DNA from: Ensifer sp. LCM 4579
GTDB taxonomy: Bacteria; Pseudomonadota; Alphaproteobacteria; Rhizobiales; Rhizobiaceae
Assembly: GCF_001854885.1 (NCBI RefSeq)
Contig: NZ_MDDV01000020.1
Location: 1-55,733 of the forward strand
Length of the DNA: 55,733 nucleotides
Reading direction: 5' to 3'
Shown here: in pieces, positions 19,213 through 30,000 of the stretch
Layout of the letters: every line of letters begins with the position of its first letter
Numbering within the stretch: position 1 is the first letter of the stretch
Notes under the pieces: generated by a model
Told to the model about the DNA's origin: nothing
Databases searched by the model: none
Seen by the model: the letters and a program-made list of their open reading frames with translations, nothing else
Position numbers and translations under genes: made by a program

Positions 19213-19761
19213 ATGAACATCGATATCGGCAACCGGCTGCGCCATGTGCGGCTGATGCATAATCTCTCGCAGCGCGAACTTGCCAAACGCGCAGGCGTCA
19301 CCAATTCCACGATCTCGCTGATCGAATCCAACGCCTCCAACCCGTCGGTCGGCGCCTTGAAGCGCATTCTGGACGGTATTCCGATCGGGCTTGCCGAATT
19401 CTTCTCCTTCGAGCCGGAGAAGCCGCGCCAAGCCTTCTATGCGGCGGAGGAACTGGTGGAGATCGGCAAAGGGCCGATTTCCTATCGCCAGATCGGCGAC
19501 AATCTCTTCGGCCGCAGTCTGCAGATCCTGAAGGAGTGCTATCAGCCGGGCGCGGATACCGGCAAGGTGCCGCTCGTGCATGAGGGCGAGGAGGGCGGCA
19601 TCGTGCTCTCAGGCCGGCTGGAGGTGACCGTCGACGGGGAAAGGCGCATTCTCGGGCCGGGCGACGCCTATTATTTCGAAAGCCGTAGGCCGCACCGCTT
19701 CCGCTGCGTGGGGCCGGTGCCCTGCGAGGTGATCAGCGCCTGCACGCCGCCGACTTTTTGA
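19213..19761 (+). CDS. XRE-family regulator with C-terminal cupin (PuuR-like)
   Basis: The 182-residue regulator has an N-terminal XRE helix-turn-helix (RLRHVRLMHNLSQRELAKRAG then TNSTISLIE) over about residues 8-60. A C-terminal cupin-2 domain (about 105-178) contains VHEGEEGGIVLSG and LGPGDAYYFES. This architecture matches PuuR-type regulators that sense polyamine or amino-acid metabolites. ATG 19213 is chosen over an in-frame TTG two codons upstream. It diverges from the omega-aminotransferase gene, its likely target. Confidence 0.87.
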   Translation: MNIDIGNRLRHVRLMHNLSQRELAKRAGVTNSTISLIESNASNPSVGALKRILDGIPIGLAEFFSFEPEKPRQAFYAAEELVEIGKGPISYRQIGDNLFGRSLQILKECYQPGADTGKVPLVHEGEEGGIVLSGRLEVTVDGERRILGPGDAYYFESRRPHRFRCVGPVPCEVISACTPPTF

Positions 19762-19806
19762 GGGGGGCGGAATGCCCGGTACAGACCGGGTAGATTGTCG
19801 ACCGGC

Positions 19807-19847
19807 TAGCTATGGCATCGAAGGGGGATCTTTTGATGCCATAGCTA
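19807..19847. terminator. Long hairpin between convergent genes
   Basis: TAGCTATGGCATC (19807-19819) pairs perfectly with GATGCCATAGCTA (19835-19847) across a 15-base loop. It sits between the convergent ends of the XRE regulator and the class I aminotransferase. A bidirectional terminator is the simplest reading, though the long loop and missing T-run are unusual. Confidence 0.5.
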
Positions 19848-19850
19848 ACC

Positions 19851-19894
19851 TGTCGACCATCAACCCGGTCCAAAATGTCGACCATCAACCCGGT
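19851..19894. repeat. Tandem direct repeat, 25-base period
   Basis: TGTCGACCATCAACCCGGT occurs at 19851-19869 and again at 19876-19894. The second copy runs into the TCAACCCGGTTGAAC palindrome (19885-19899) that is also at 17695. Origin unknown. Confidence 0.6.
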
Positions 19895-19907
19895 TGAACG
19901 CACGCTA

Positions 19908-21140
19908 TCACGAAAGCCGTGTGCAGGCGGCGGCGATGCGGGTGAGCGCTTCCTTCAGTTCCGCCTCGGAGGTCGCATAGGAGATACGGAAATAGGGCGA
20001 AAGACCGAATGCCGAGCCGGGGACGACGGCGACATGCGCGTCTTCGAGCAGATAGGCGCAAAAGTCAGCATCCGTTTCGATCCGCTTCCCGCCGGGCGTG
20101 ACTTTACCGAGCATGCCGGCGCAGCCGGAGAAGGTATAGAAGGCGCCTTCCGGGACGCGGCAGTCGAGGCCGTCGATCGCGTTCAGGCCGGAAACGATGA
20201 GGTCGCGGCGGCGCTTGAAGCTTGCGGTGCGCTCCTTCAGGAACTCCTGCGGGCCATTGAGCGCCGCGACCGAGGCGGCCTGGCTGACGGAGGAGGGGCA
20301 GGAGGTCGACTGGCTCTGCACCACCGCCATGGCCTTGATCAGCTCGCGCGGGCCGCCGGCGTAGCCGATCCGCCAGCCGGTCATCGCATAGGCCTTCGAT
20401 ACGCCGTTGACGGTCAGCGTGCGGTCTTTCAGCCTGGGCTCGAGCGCGGCCGGTGTCACGAAACGGAAGCCGTCATAGACGATATGCTCGTACATGTCGT
20501 CGACCAGCAGCCATACATGCGGGTGCCTGAGTAGCACGTCGAGGAGCGGCCGGTAGTCCTCGGCGCCGTAGGCGGCCCCCGAGGGATTCGAAGGCGAGTT
20601 CAGGAGCACCCAGCGCGTCCGGGGCGTAATCGCCGCCTCGAGCTTTTTCGCGGTAAGCCGGAATCCCGAGGATGCATCGCAGGCAATCAGGACCGGCCTG
20701 CCCCCCGAAATCTGGACAATGTCCGAATAGGAGGTCCAGTAGGGCGTCGGGATGATCACCTCGTCGCCGGAATCGACCGTCGCCATCATGGCGTTGAACA
20801 GGATCTGCTTGGCGCCGGTGCCGACCGTGATCTCGTCCAGCCCGTAGGCGAGGCCGTTCTCGCGCTCGAATTTCTCGCGGATTGCGCTCTTCAGCTCCGG
20901 CGTGCCGTCGAGCGCCGTATATTTCGTCTCGCCGCGCTGGATCGCCTCCCAAGCGGCCTGCTTGACATGGTCCGGCGTGTCGAAATCCGGCTCGCCGGCG
21001 CCGAGGATGATCACCGGCTTGCCTTCGCGCTTCATGGCACCCGCGCGGGCGCCGATCTTCAGGATTTCCGAAACACCGATCGAGGAAATCCGTGAGGCGG
21101 GCCGAAAGCCCGCCTGCTTGACCGTTGCATTGATGGTCAT
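19908..21140 (-). CDS. Class I aminotransferase (aspartate aminotransferase family; candidate 2-aminoadipate aminotransferase)
   Basis: The 410-residue fold-type I PLP enzyme has ILGAGEPDFDTP, the TKYTALDGTPEL segment, NSPSNPSGAAY (PLP-contact Asn), VDDMYEHIVYDG, and Schiff-base Lys249 in NGVSKAYAMTGWRIGY. By sequence alone it is aspartate aminotransferase-like. ATG 21140 is chosen; an in-frame TTG 12 codons upstream lacks a ribosome site. It is the last gene of an operon with aminoadipate-semialdehyde dehydrogenase, a D-2-hydroxyglutarate dehydrogenase-like protein and HglS. In that setting the missing step is 2-aminoadipate to 2-oxoadipate, so I infer that role. Confidence 0.85.
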   Translation of the reverse strand: MTINATVKQAGFRPASRISSIGVSEILKIGARAGAMKREGKPVIILGAGEPDFDTPDHVKQAAWEAIQRGETKYTALDGTPELKSAIREKFERENGLAYGLDEITVGTGAKQILFNAMMATVDSGDEVIIPTPYWTSYSDIVQISGGRPVLIACDASSGFRLTAKKLEAAITPRTRWVLLNSPSNPSGAAYGAEDYRPLLDVLLRHPHVWLLVDDMYEHIVYDGFRFVTPAALEPRLKDRTLTVNGVSKAYAMTGWRIGYAGGPRELIKAMAVVQSQSTSCPSSVSQAASVAALNGPQEFLKERTASFKRRRDLIVSGLNAIDGLDCRVPEGAFYTFSGCAGMLGKVTPGGKRIETDADFCAYLLEDAHVAVVPGSAFGLSPYFRISYATSEAELKEALTRIAAACTRLS

Positions 21141-21176
21141 GGCCGATCCTGTTCGCCAATCATTCGATGTCGCCAA

Positions 21177-22709
<1,533 letters not shown>

Positions 22710-22749
22710 GTGCTGACTCCCGTTTGATCCTGTCGTTTGGGCCGATGCG

Positions 22750-24171
22750 CTAGCCGAACCGCACACTGCCGAGCTTTCCCGGCGAGGTGATCGGCTTGAG
22801 ACCGGCCGCCATTTCCTTCAGTTTTTCCGGCGTGTAGAAATCGTAATAGGCCTGGTTGCGGCGGCCGATCGCATGCTCCGCACTGAAACTGCCGCCGTAT
22901 TGCTCGACCGCGACGGAAAAGACCCATTCGCGCAGGCGCTGTTCGAAACCAGGTTCGGCCAATAGCGGGCTATATTTCTCCACGACCAGATTGAAGTGCA
23001 CGCCGCCATCGCCGATATGGCCGAAATCGCAGATGGTGACGCCTGGAAATTGCGCCGGCATTTCCGCCTTCATATGGTCGCAGAAGACCATGATGTCACC
23101 CCGGCGGAAGGAAAGGTCGAAGGCGATCAGCCTGCCGAGATGCTTCACGCCTTCCGAAAGCGCATGACGCAGCGCCCAGGTCTCGTGCGGCGGACCGATG
23201 AAGGCGTCGGCGAGCGGCGCGTCCTCCATTTCCCAGATTTCCGCGAGCACGCTTTCCAGCACCGCGTCGAGCGATTGCTCGCCCTCGCGCGGCGCCCAGC
23301 TGCGGGAGATCTCGGCGAGGATCACATAGTCCGGGATGTTTCCGCCCTGGAACGGATTCTTCAGCGACGGCACATGGGCGAAAGCCGCGGCGATCGCATT
23401 CTTTGACATGCCTTCGAAGGCCGAGAGATAGGCGCCGAGCCGTTCCTCCATCGCCTTGAGCAGCGGCAGCACTTGAGCGCCGCCCGAGGGCACCAGGAAA
23501 GCCGTCGCCGTCTGTTTCGGCAGGCGTTCGAGATTGAGCACGCATTCGGTGACGATGCCAAAGGCGCCGGACGTTCCGATGAAGATCTGCTTCCAGTCGA
23601 CGCCGGTATTGTTCTTGCGCAGGCTGCAACCGAGGTCGAGCACGGTCCCCGCCTCGTCGGCGAGAACTATTTTGAGCCCCAGCGTGTTGCGGCGGACGTC
23701 GCCATATTTCAGGAAGCGCGAGCCGCCCGTATTGGTGGCAATCATGCCGCCGATCCGCGGATCGGCGCCGAGGTCGATCGGGAAAAACAGGTCGTGGTCC
23801 TCGAGCCTCCGGTTGAGATCCGACAGGCGAAAGCCCGCATCGAGGCGAACCGAGCGGTTGTCCGTGTCGATTTCGAACTGACGGGTCAGCCGATCGAGGC
23901 TGAGGATCACCTCGCTGCCGGTTTCATCCGGCGTCGAGCCGGAAACGAGGCCGGTATTGCCGGATTGCGGGATGAGGGCGAGGCCATTGCGCACGCAATA
24001 GCCGACGGCCGCGGACGCCTCCGCCGTCGTCGCCGGTCGCAGCACGGCACCGGCCCGCCCGCTGTCGTAGCGGGCGCCCGTCTCGTAGGCTTCCATGTCC
24101 TTCTGACGCGTGACGACGCCCTTGTCGCCAAGAAGCGCCGTCAGCGCGTCGATATGGTGCTTCTCGATCAT
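22750..24171 (-). CDS. FAD-linked oxidase, D-2-hydroxyglutarate dehydrogenase-like
   Basis: The 473-residue protein has the PCMH-type FAD-binding domain (AVLRPATTAEASAAVGYC, PQSGNTGLVSG, about 40-220). The FAD-oxidase C domain has GHIGDGGVHFN (metal-binding His) and the active-site segment SAEHAIG. This is the layout of D-2-hydroxyglutarate/D-lactate dehydrogenases. It starts 10 bases after the hglS stop and precedes amaB. HglS makes D-2-hydroxyglutarate, so oxidation of that compound to 2-oxoglutarate is the obvious role here (inference from context). D-lactate remains an alternative. The electron acceptor would be a flavoprotein or quinone. Confidence 0.85.
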   Translation of the reverse strand: MIEKHHIDALTALLGDKGVVTRQKDMEAYETGARYDSGRAGAVLRPATTAEASAAVGYCVRNGLALIPQSGNTGLVSGSTPDETGSEVILSLDRLTRQFEIDTDNRSVRLDAGFRLSDLNRRLEDHDLFFPIDLGADPRIGGMIATNTGGSRFLKYGDVRRNTLGLKIVLADEAGTVLDLGCSLRKNNTGVDWKQIFIGTSGAFGIVTECVLNLERLPKQTATAFLVPSGGAQVLPLLKAMEERLGAYLSAFEGMSKNAIAAAFAHVPSLKNPFQGGNIPDYVILAEISRSWAPREGEQSLDAVLESVLAEIWEMEDAPLADAFIGPPHETWALRHALSEGVKHLGRLIAFDLSFRRGDIMVFCDHMKAEMPAQFPGVTICDFGHIGDGGVHFNLVVEKYSPLLAEPGFEQRLREWVFSVAVEQYGGSFSAEHAIGRRNQAYYDFYTPEKLKEMAAGLKPITSPGKLGSVRFG

Positions 24172-24181
24172 CGTTGACGCA

Positions 24182-25579
24182 TCATTCCGCTGCGACCGCC
24201 GTGGTCAGCGCCGTGAGGCAGCTTTCGATGGATGCCTTTTCGATGCCGGCATAGTGATCGAATTCGTTGAGCACGGCGGCGCCAAGGTCGGCCTCGAAGT
24301 CTTGCTGGTTCGGACTTGCGACGAATTCCTGCTGGGCGCCGTCGCCGAGGTTCGACTGGAAGATACCGGCGGCGCTGACCGGAAGGAAGTCTTCGTAGAC
24401 GATCGGGTCGAACCGGACGAGACCTTCCACGATCAGGAACTCAAGGTCGCGGCGGCCGGGAAGCTTCGTCCGGCGGCCCTTCTCCGTCAGAGAATAGCTG
24501 AAATAGCCGAGGCCCGCCTCGCGAATGTCGGCCCAACTGTCGGGGAAGGCGGCGAAGACTTCGGCCAGCGCCGCCCCGTATTCTCGGGCATTGGAACCCT
24601 CGGCCGTCGGGCGAACGACTTTGCGCGATTGGTCGAGCAGCCGATCGTAAAGACCGCGGCCCTTCGGCGTCAGCGCAATGCCGCGCTGTTCGATCTCGCC
24701 GAAGCGGGCCGTGTGGGAACCGGCTTTCCAGCCATCGCCGTCGCGGAAAGACACGGCCTCTTCAAGCGCCTTGAAGGAGGTCTGGCGCAGCAGGATCGGG
24801 CACCGCCGCGTCGGCGGACCTTCGACCACCGCCTTGGGCGCAATGCCATAGTCCGGCATCAGCGCCTGCACCTTGTCGATGTCGAGCGTGCGCGGCGTCA
24901 GATGGTTGATGTGCGGCCCCTTGAACGAGACGACGTCGGCGATCAACCGGTGGGCGTCGTGCAGCCGCTTGTAAAGATCGGCGCCGACATTGGCCCGGTC
25001 GTGCCAGCGGAAGGTCTCGAGCACTTCGGCGACGAAGCGTGCCGCGTCATCCCGGTCGAGGCCGCCGTAGCGCTCGGCCTTTTCGGTGAGTTCAATCGCG
25101 CCGATCGTGAATATCCGGCGCGCCTTGAGAGTTGCCTCGGCCTCGGCACGCAAGGTCTCGTCGGCGATGAGGTCGAGTCTGAGGAGCGAGGTGAAGACGC
25201 GAAAGGGATTGCGCTTCAGCGATGCCTCGCCGACCGGGCGGAAGGCGGTGGAATGCACCGGCACGCCGGCGGTCGAAAGATCGTAGTATCCGACCGGATA
25301 CATGCCCATCACCGCAAAGACGCGTCGCATCATCGAAAGCTCCGCGGGCGTGCCGAGACGGATCGCCCCGTGCCGCTCCTCGGAGATGCGCTCGAGAGAA
25401 TCGGTCGCCGTGAGGCGCTCCTTCAATTGCGCGTCGGCGGACAGCGTCTCCGCATTCACCGTTTCGACCAGTTCCATCAGCGTCCCGTAGGCCGGAACCT
25501 CTTCCCGGTACATGACGGACATCGCGGCGGAAAAGGCCGATCGGATATCGTCGGCCGAAACGTAACTATTTTCTTTCAC
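24182..25579 (-). CDS. hglS: 2-oxoadipate dioxygenase/decarboxylase (HglS, DUF1338/YdcJ family)
   Basis: The 465-residue DUF1338 (VOC-superfamily) protein belongs to the family of Pseudomonas putida HglS, which converts 2-oxoadipate and O2 to D-2-hydroxyglutarate and CO2 with Fe(II). The residues I recall for HglS align in number: His70 and Arg74 in ERHGAIRLGT, His226 in GPHINHLTPR, and a Glu near 295 in ARFGEIEQRG. The start is a GTG preceded by AGGCGAG. It is the first gene of the lysine-type operon, and a LysR gene diverges 114 bases upstream. Confidence 0.88.
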   Translation of the reverse strand: MKENSYVSADDIRSAFSAAMSVMYREEVPAYGTLMELVETVNAETLSADAQLKERLTATDSLERISEERHGAIRLGTPAELSMMRRVFAVMGMYPVGYYDLSTAGVPVHSTAFRPVGEASLKRNPFRVFTSLLRLDLIADETLRAEAEATLKARRIFTIGAIELTEKAERYGGLDRDDAARFVAEVLETFRWHDRANVGADLYKRLHDAHRLIADVVSFKGPHINHLTPRTLDIDKVQALMPDYGIAPKAVVEGPPTRRCPILLRQTSFKALEEAVSFRDGDGWKAGSHTARFGEIEQRGIALTPKGRGLYDRLLDQSRKVVRPTAEGSNAREYGAALAEVFAAFPDSWADIREAGLGYFSYSLTEKGRRTKLPGRRDLEFLIVEGLVRFDPIVYEDFLPVSAAGIFQSNLGDGAQQEFVASPNQQDFEADLGAAVLNEFDHYAGIEKASIESCLTALTTAVAAE

Positions 25580-25693
25580 TGGGACTCGCCTCGCGCTAAA
25601 GGGTGAAGGACAAGATCATTCTTATTTCTAATCATATCGGAACGCTACAGCCATGTATTGCGCTGCATCCGACTATGTTAATGCGAGGCCGGA
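25580..25693. promoter_or_regulatory. Divergent hglS/LysR control region
   Basis: This 114-base AT-richer gap must hold both promoters. ATT-N9-AAT at 25618-25632 contains a T-N11-A pattern of the kind LysR-type regulators recognise. It is weakly dyadic, so the site is only a candidate. Confidence 0.3.
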
Positions 25694-26587
25694 ATGAAGT
25701 TGAGCCGCCGACTGGTTCCCGACGTGACGACGCTGCAGGCTTTCGAATGCGCTGCGCGTCACGGCAGCTTCACCCAGGCCGCCGCCGAACTCAGCCTGAC
25801 GCAGAGCGCCGTCAGCCGCCAGATCAAGGACCTGGAAACGCAGCTCGGCGTGCTTCTCTTCGAGCGGGTGCGCCAGCGTGTCATCCTCTCGGATGCGGGG
25901 CAGAAATTCCTGCCGGAGGTCCGTCGCCTGCTCAACCAGACCGAGGAGCTGATGGTGCGCGCGATGGCCTCGGCCCGCGCCGAAACGAGCCTCTCCATCG
26001 CATCGCTGCCGACCTTTGGCAGCCGCTGGCTGGTGCCGCGCCTGCCTGATTTCCTGAGACGCCATCCCGGCACGGTCCTCAACATCGCCTCCCGCTCCGC
26101 CCCCTTCGATTTCGAGGAGCAGAATTTCGACCTCGCCATTCACTACGGTCAGCCCGTCTGGGCGCGCGCCGCCTGCAGCTATCTCTGCAGCGAGGTCATC
26201 GTGCCGGTCGCAAGCCCGGCGCTCGGCGCCGCAAACCCGGTCGAAACGCCGGAGGAAATCGGCGGCAGGCCGCTTTTGCATCTGGCGACCAGGCCGAAGC
26301 TCTGGGCGCAATGGTTCGAGGCGAACGGCGTCGACAGCGATGGCGCCTATCGCGGCAATCGCTTCGATCAGTTTTCCATGGTCATCGAAGCGGCGGCCGC
26401 AGGTCTCGGTTTTGCCCTTTTGCCCCGCTATCTCATCGAACAGGAACTCGCCGCAGGCACGCTGCGGATCGTTCTCGATCGACCGATGCAGACTGAGAAC
26501 AGCTATTATCTCGTTGTTCCGGAAGGAAAATTGGAGAACCCGATCAGCCGCGCTTTCCGGGAATGGATCAGCGAGCAGGTCGGCTGA
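25694..26587 (+). CDS. LysR-family transcriptional regulator (GcvA-like)
   Basis: The 297-residue protein has the LysR helix-turn-helix at about residues 10-65 (AFECAARHGSFTQAAAELSLTQ then SAVSRQIKDLE) and the two-lobed effector domain. The wing segment LGVLLFERVRQRV and the STLPTFGSRW-type start of the effector domain place it in the GcvA/AmpR-like subgroup. It diverges from hglS and is the obvious regulator of the four-gene operon, perhaps sensing 2-aminoadipate, 2-oxoadipate or lysine (inference). ndvB follows after 465 bases. Confidence 0.9.
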   Translation: MKLSRRLVPDVTTLQAFECAARHGSFTQAAAELSLTQSAVSRQIKDLETQLGVLLFERVRQRVILSDAGQKFLPEVRRLLNQTEELMVRAMASARAETSLSIASLPTFGSRWLVPRLPDFLRRHPGTVLNIASRSAPFDFEEQNFDLAIHYGQPVWARAACSYLCSEVIVPVASPALGAANPVETPEEIGGRPLLHLATRPKLWAQWFEANGVDSDGAYRGNRFDQFSMVIEAAAAGLGFALLPRYLIEQELAAGTLRIVLDRPMQTENSYYLVVPEGKLENPISRAFREWISEQVG

Positions 26588-27052
26588 TCCATGACGGCGG
26601 GAGAAGTCCGGGCCGGCCATTTCGACGGCCATTCGCCGTGCGGAGCCCCGGACCTCCAGGCACCAGGAAGGGGCTGACTTGAGAGAGACGTTCATCCAGC
26701 CGAGGCCGCAGGTGGACAGTGTGGTTTCGCACGAACCAGAGTCTGCTCAAACCTTCCGCGCCGGCGCTCGCAATCCTTGCAAGACGCTGACACTGCGGCT
26801 AAAAAATGCCATCTTCATGCATCACCCGGCCCGTGACAGCCAACGTGCCGTCGGCTTTGCGATCACCATTGCCCCAAGCCCCTGCCGACGCCCGTTTGCA
26901 CGCCTTCCGGCCCAGGTCAATGACGGCGGATGGGGGACATGACCGTGTCTAGAAAGGTGCCGGCGGCACTTGAAACTTCAGGGCCGCAATCCCTGCGGCA
27001 AAACAACGAGAACCGGAGCGATGAAGCCCGGTGGGAATCAGAAACCATACCC
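26588..27052 (+). promoter_or_regulatory. ndvB upstream region with candidate promoter
   Basis: This 465-base stretch has no gene I can support. A sigma70-like pair, TTGCAA (26777-26782) and TAAAAA (26800-26805) with a 17-base spacer, would give a leader of about 240 bases before the chosen ndvB start. The frame is open from ATG 26930, but codons between 26939 and 27052 include aga, tct, tca, act and ata, unlike the body of the gene, so I treat that part as untranslated. A small hairpin-prone segment surrounds 26616-26660. Confidence 0.4.
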
Positions 27053-30000
27053 ATGCTCCAGACCACGACGCCCTCCAGTCCAGCGCGCGAGCCGGAAACC
27101 AGACAGATCGACTACAACGATTCTATCCGCGCGAGCTATTTCTCGATAGACGACCTCAGGGCATGCGGTGCCGATCTCGCACGCATCGGCGTCACGTCGC
27201 TGCCGGGCTTCTTCCCTTTCGAGTTCCGCGCCCGGCACCGTGAGAACGAAAAGGAGATCTTCCGCATCTACCGGGTGACTGCCCAGGACGTCGAGACCGG
27301 CGCGGCAATCACCCCGGCTGCCGAATGGCTGCTCGACAACCACCACGTCGTCGAGGATGCGATCCAGGAGGTCCGGCGCGATTTTCCGCGCCGGTTCTAC
27401 CGGCAACTGCCGACGATTGCCGTCTCCGGCGTCGACCTTCCGCGCGCAATGGCGCTCGCCTGGCTCTATGTTGCCCACACCCACAGCAACGTTTCCAGGG
27501 AAAGCATCACCGCGATGGTCGAGGGCTTTCAGGAACACGAAACCTTCCGTATCGGTGAATTGTGGGCGCTGCCGTCGATCCTGCGCTTCGTCCTCATTGA
27601 AAACCTCCGCCGCATCGCCATCCGCGTCGAGCGCTCGCGCGCCATGCGCCTGAAGGCAAATGACGTCGCCGACCAGATCGTCCGCCTGAGCGAACCGGAA
27701 GGATGCAGGGCGCTGCTCGCGGAATACGAGGCGCTGGCCGCCGACAACACCTTCATCGCCCAGCTTCTCTATCGCCTGCGCGACGGGTCGCAGACCGCGG
27801 GCGTCGTGATCGGCTGGATCGAGGAGCGGCTCGAGCGCCGGGGCACCGACGTCGAGGAGGCGCTCGTAGCCGAGCAGAACCGCCTGTCGTCGGGCAATGC
27901 GACGATGAGCAACATCATCCGCAGCCTTCGCGAAATCGACGACACGGACTGGGCCGTCTGGTTCGAAAGCGTCAGCAAGATCGATGCGACGCTGCGCGCC
28001 GGTTCCGATTATGCCGCGCTCGATTTCGGCTCACGCAACACGTATCGCGACACGATCGAGAAGCTTGCCCGTCGTTCCGGCCACAGCGAGCACGAGGTTA
28101 CCCAGATCGCGATCGACATGGTCGAGGAGGCCAGGGCCGCGGCCACCGTCGAGGCGCCGCTGCAGGAGCCCAATGTCGGCGCTTTTCTCGTCGGCGAGCG
28201 GCGCAATGACCTGGAACGAAGGATCGGCTATTCGCCGTCGCCGCTCCAGCGCGTCATCCGGGTCGTCCGGAAGCTCGACTGGTTTGCGATCGCCGGACCC
28301 AACATCCTCCTGACGCTGCTGGCTATGGTGGCTGTCTACGCCTTCGTCGATCCGATGGACATTCCGAGCGGCGCCAAGCTGATCATGCTGCTTCTCTTCG
28401 CGCTGCCGGCCTCCGAGGGCGCGATGGGTCTGTTCAACACGCTGGTCACCCTGGTGGTCAAACCCTCGCGGCTCGTCGGTTACGAGTTTCTCGACGGCAT
28501 TCCGCAGGATGCCCGCACGCTCGTGGCGGTTCCCTGTCTCATCGCCAAGCGCGATCACGTCGACGAACTGGTGCGCAATCTCGAGGTGCATTACCTCGCC
28601 AATCCGCGCGGCGAAATCTATTTCGCGCTGGTGAGCGACTGGGCCGACAGCAAGGTCGAGGAAACGCCGGCGGACCACGACGTGCTCGAATACGCCAAGC
28701 GCGAAGTGGCCTCGCTTTCTGCCCGCTACGCCTATGACGGCAAGACCCGCTTCTTCCTGTTACATCGCCGGCGGCTCTACAATGAGGCCGAGGGCGTGTG
28801 GATGGGCTGGGAGCGCAAGCGCGGCAAGCTGCATGAGCTGAACCTGCTCTTGCGCGGCGACCGCGATACGTCCTTCCTGCAGGGCGCCAATACCGTGCCG
28901 GACGGCGTGCAGTATGTGATGACGCTCGATTCCGACACGCGCCTGATGCGCGACGCGGTGACGAAGCTTGTCGGCAAGCTCTACCACCCGATCAACAGGC
29001 CGGTCGTGAATCCGAAGACGCAGGACGTGGCGACCGGCTACAGTCTCCTGCAGCCGCGCGTGACGCCATCGCTCACCACCGGCAGCGAGGCCTCGGCCTT
29101 TCAGCGGATTTTTTCGGCCAATCGCGGCATCGATCCCTACGTCTTCACGGTTTCCGACGTCTACCAGGACATTACCGGCGAAGGCAGCTTCACCGGCAAG
29201 GGCCTCTATCATGTCGATGCCTTCGAGGCGGCGCTGAAGGGCCGGGTCGAGGAGAACGCGGTGCTCAGCCACGATCTGCTCGAAGGTTCCTATGCGCGCT
29301 GCGCGCTGGTCACGGATGTCGAGCTCGTCGAGGATTTTCCGATCCGTTATGAGGTGGAGATGTCGCGCCAGCATCGTTGGGCGCGCGGCGACTGGCAGCT
29401 GCTGCCCTATATTTTCAACCCATCGAACGGGCTGTCCATGCTCGGGCGCTGGAAGATGTACGACAACCTGCGCCGGTCGCTCATTCCGGTCGCTTGGCTC
29501 GTCGCCTCTGTCATGGGCTGGTACTACATGGAGCCGATGGAGGCGCTGATCTGGCAGCTCGTGCTGATCTTCAGTCTTTTTGTCGCGCCGACCCTGTCGC
29601 TGATTTCGGGGCTGATGCCGCGGCGGAGCGACATCGTCGCCAGAGCCCATATCCATGCGGTGCTCTCGGAGATCCAGGCGGCCAATGCGCAGGTTGCGCT
29701 CCGCATCATCTTCATCGCCCATAATGCGGCGATGATGGCGGACGCGATCGTCCGCTCGATCTACCGCACCTTCGTCAGCCGCAAGCTGATGCTCGAGTGG
29801 CGCACGGCGGCACAGGTCCAGAGCGCCGGTCACGGATCGATCAGCGATTATTTCCGCGCCATGTGGGCTGCCCCGGCGCTTGCCGCGGTCTCGCTGGCGC
29901 TTGCGGCGATCTCGGATACCGGATTGCCCTTCATCGGCATTCCCTTCGCCCTGCTTTGGGCCTTCTCGCCGGCGGTCGCATGGTTGGTCAGCCAGTCGGC

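Noticed and set aside
26679..26942. Short open frame (87 codons, TTG start) before ndvB
   Set aside because: There is no ribosome site, no recognisable family, and it overlaps the candidate ndvB promoter and leader.
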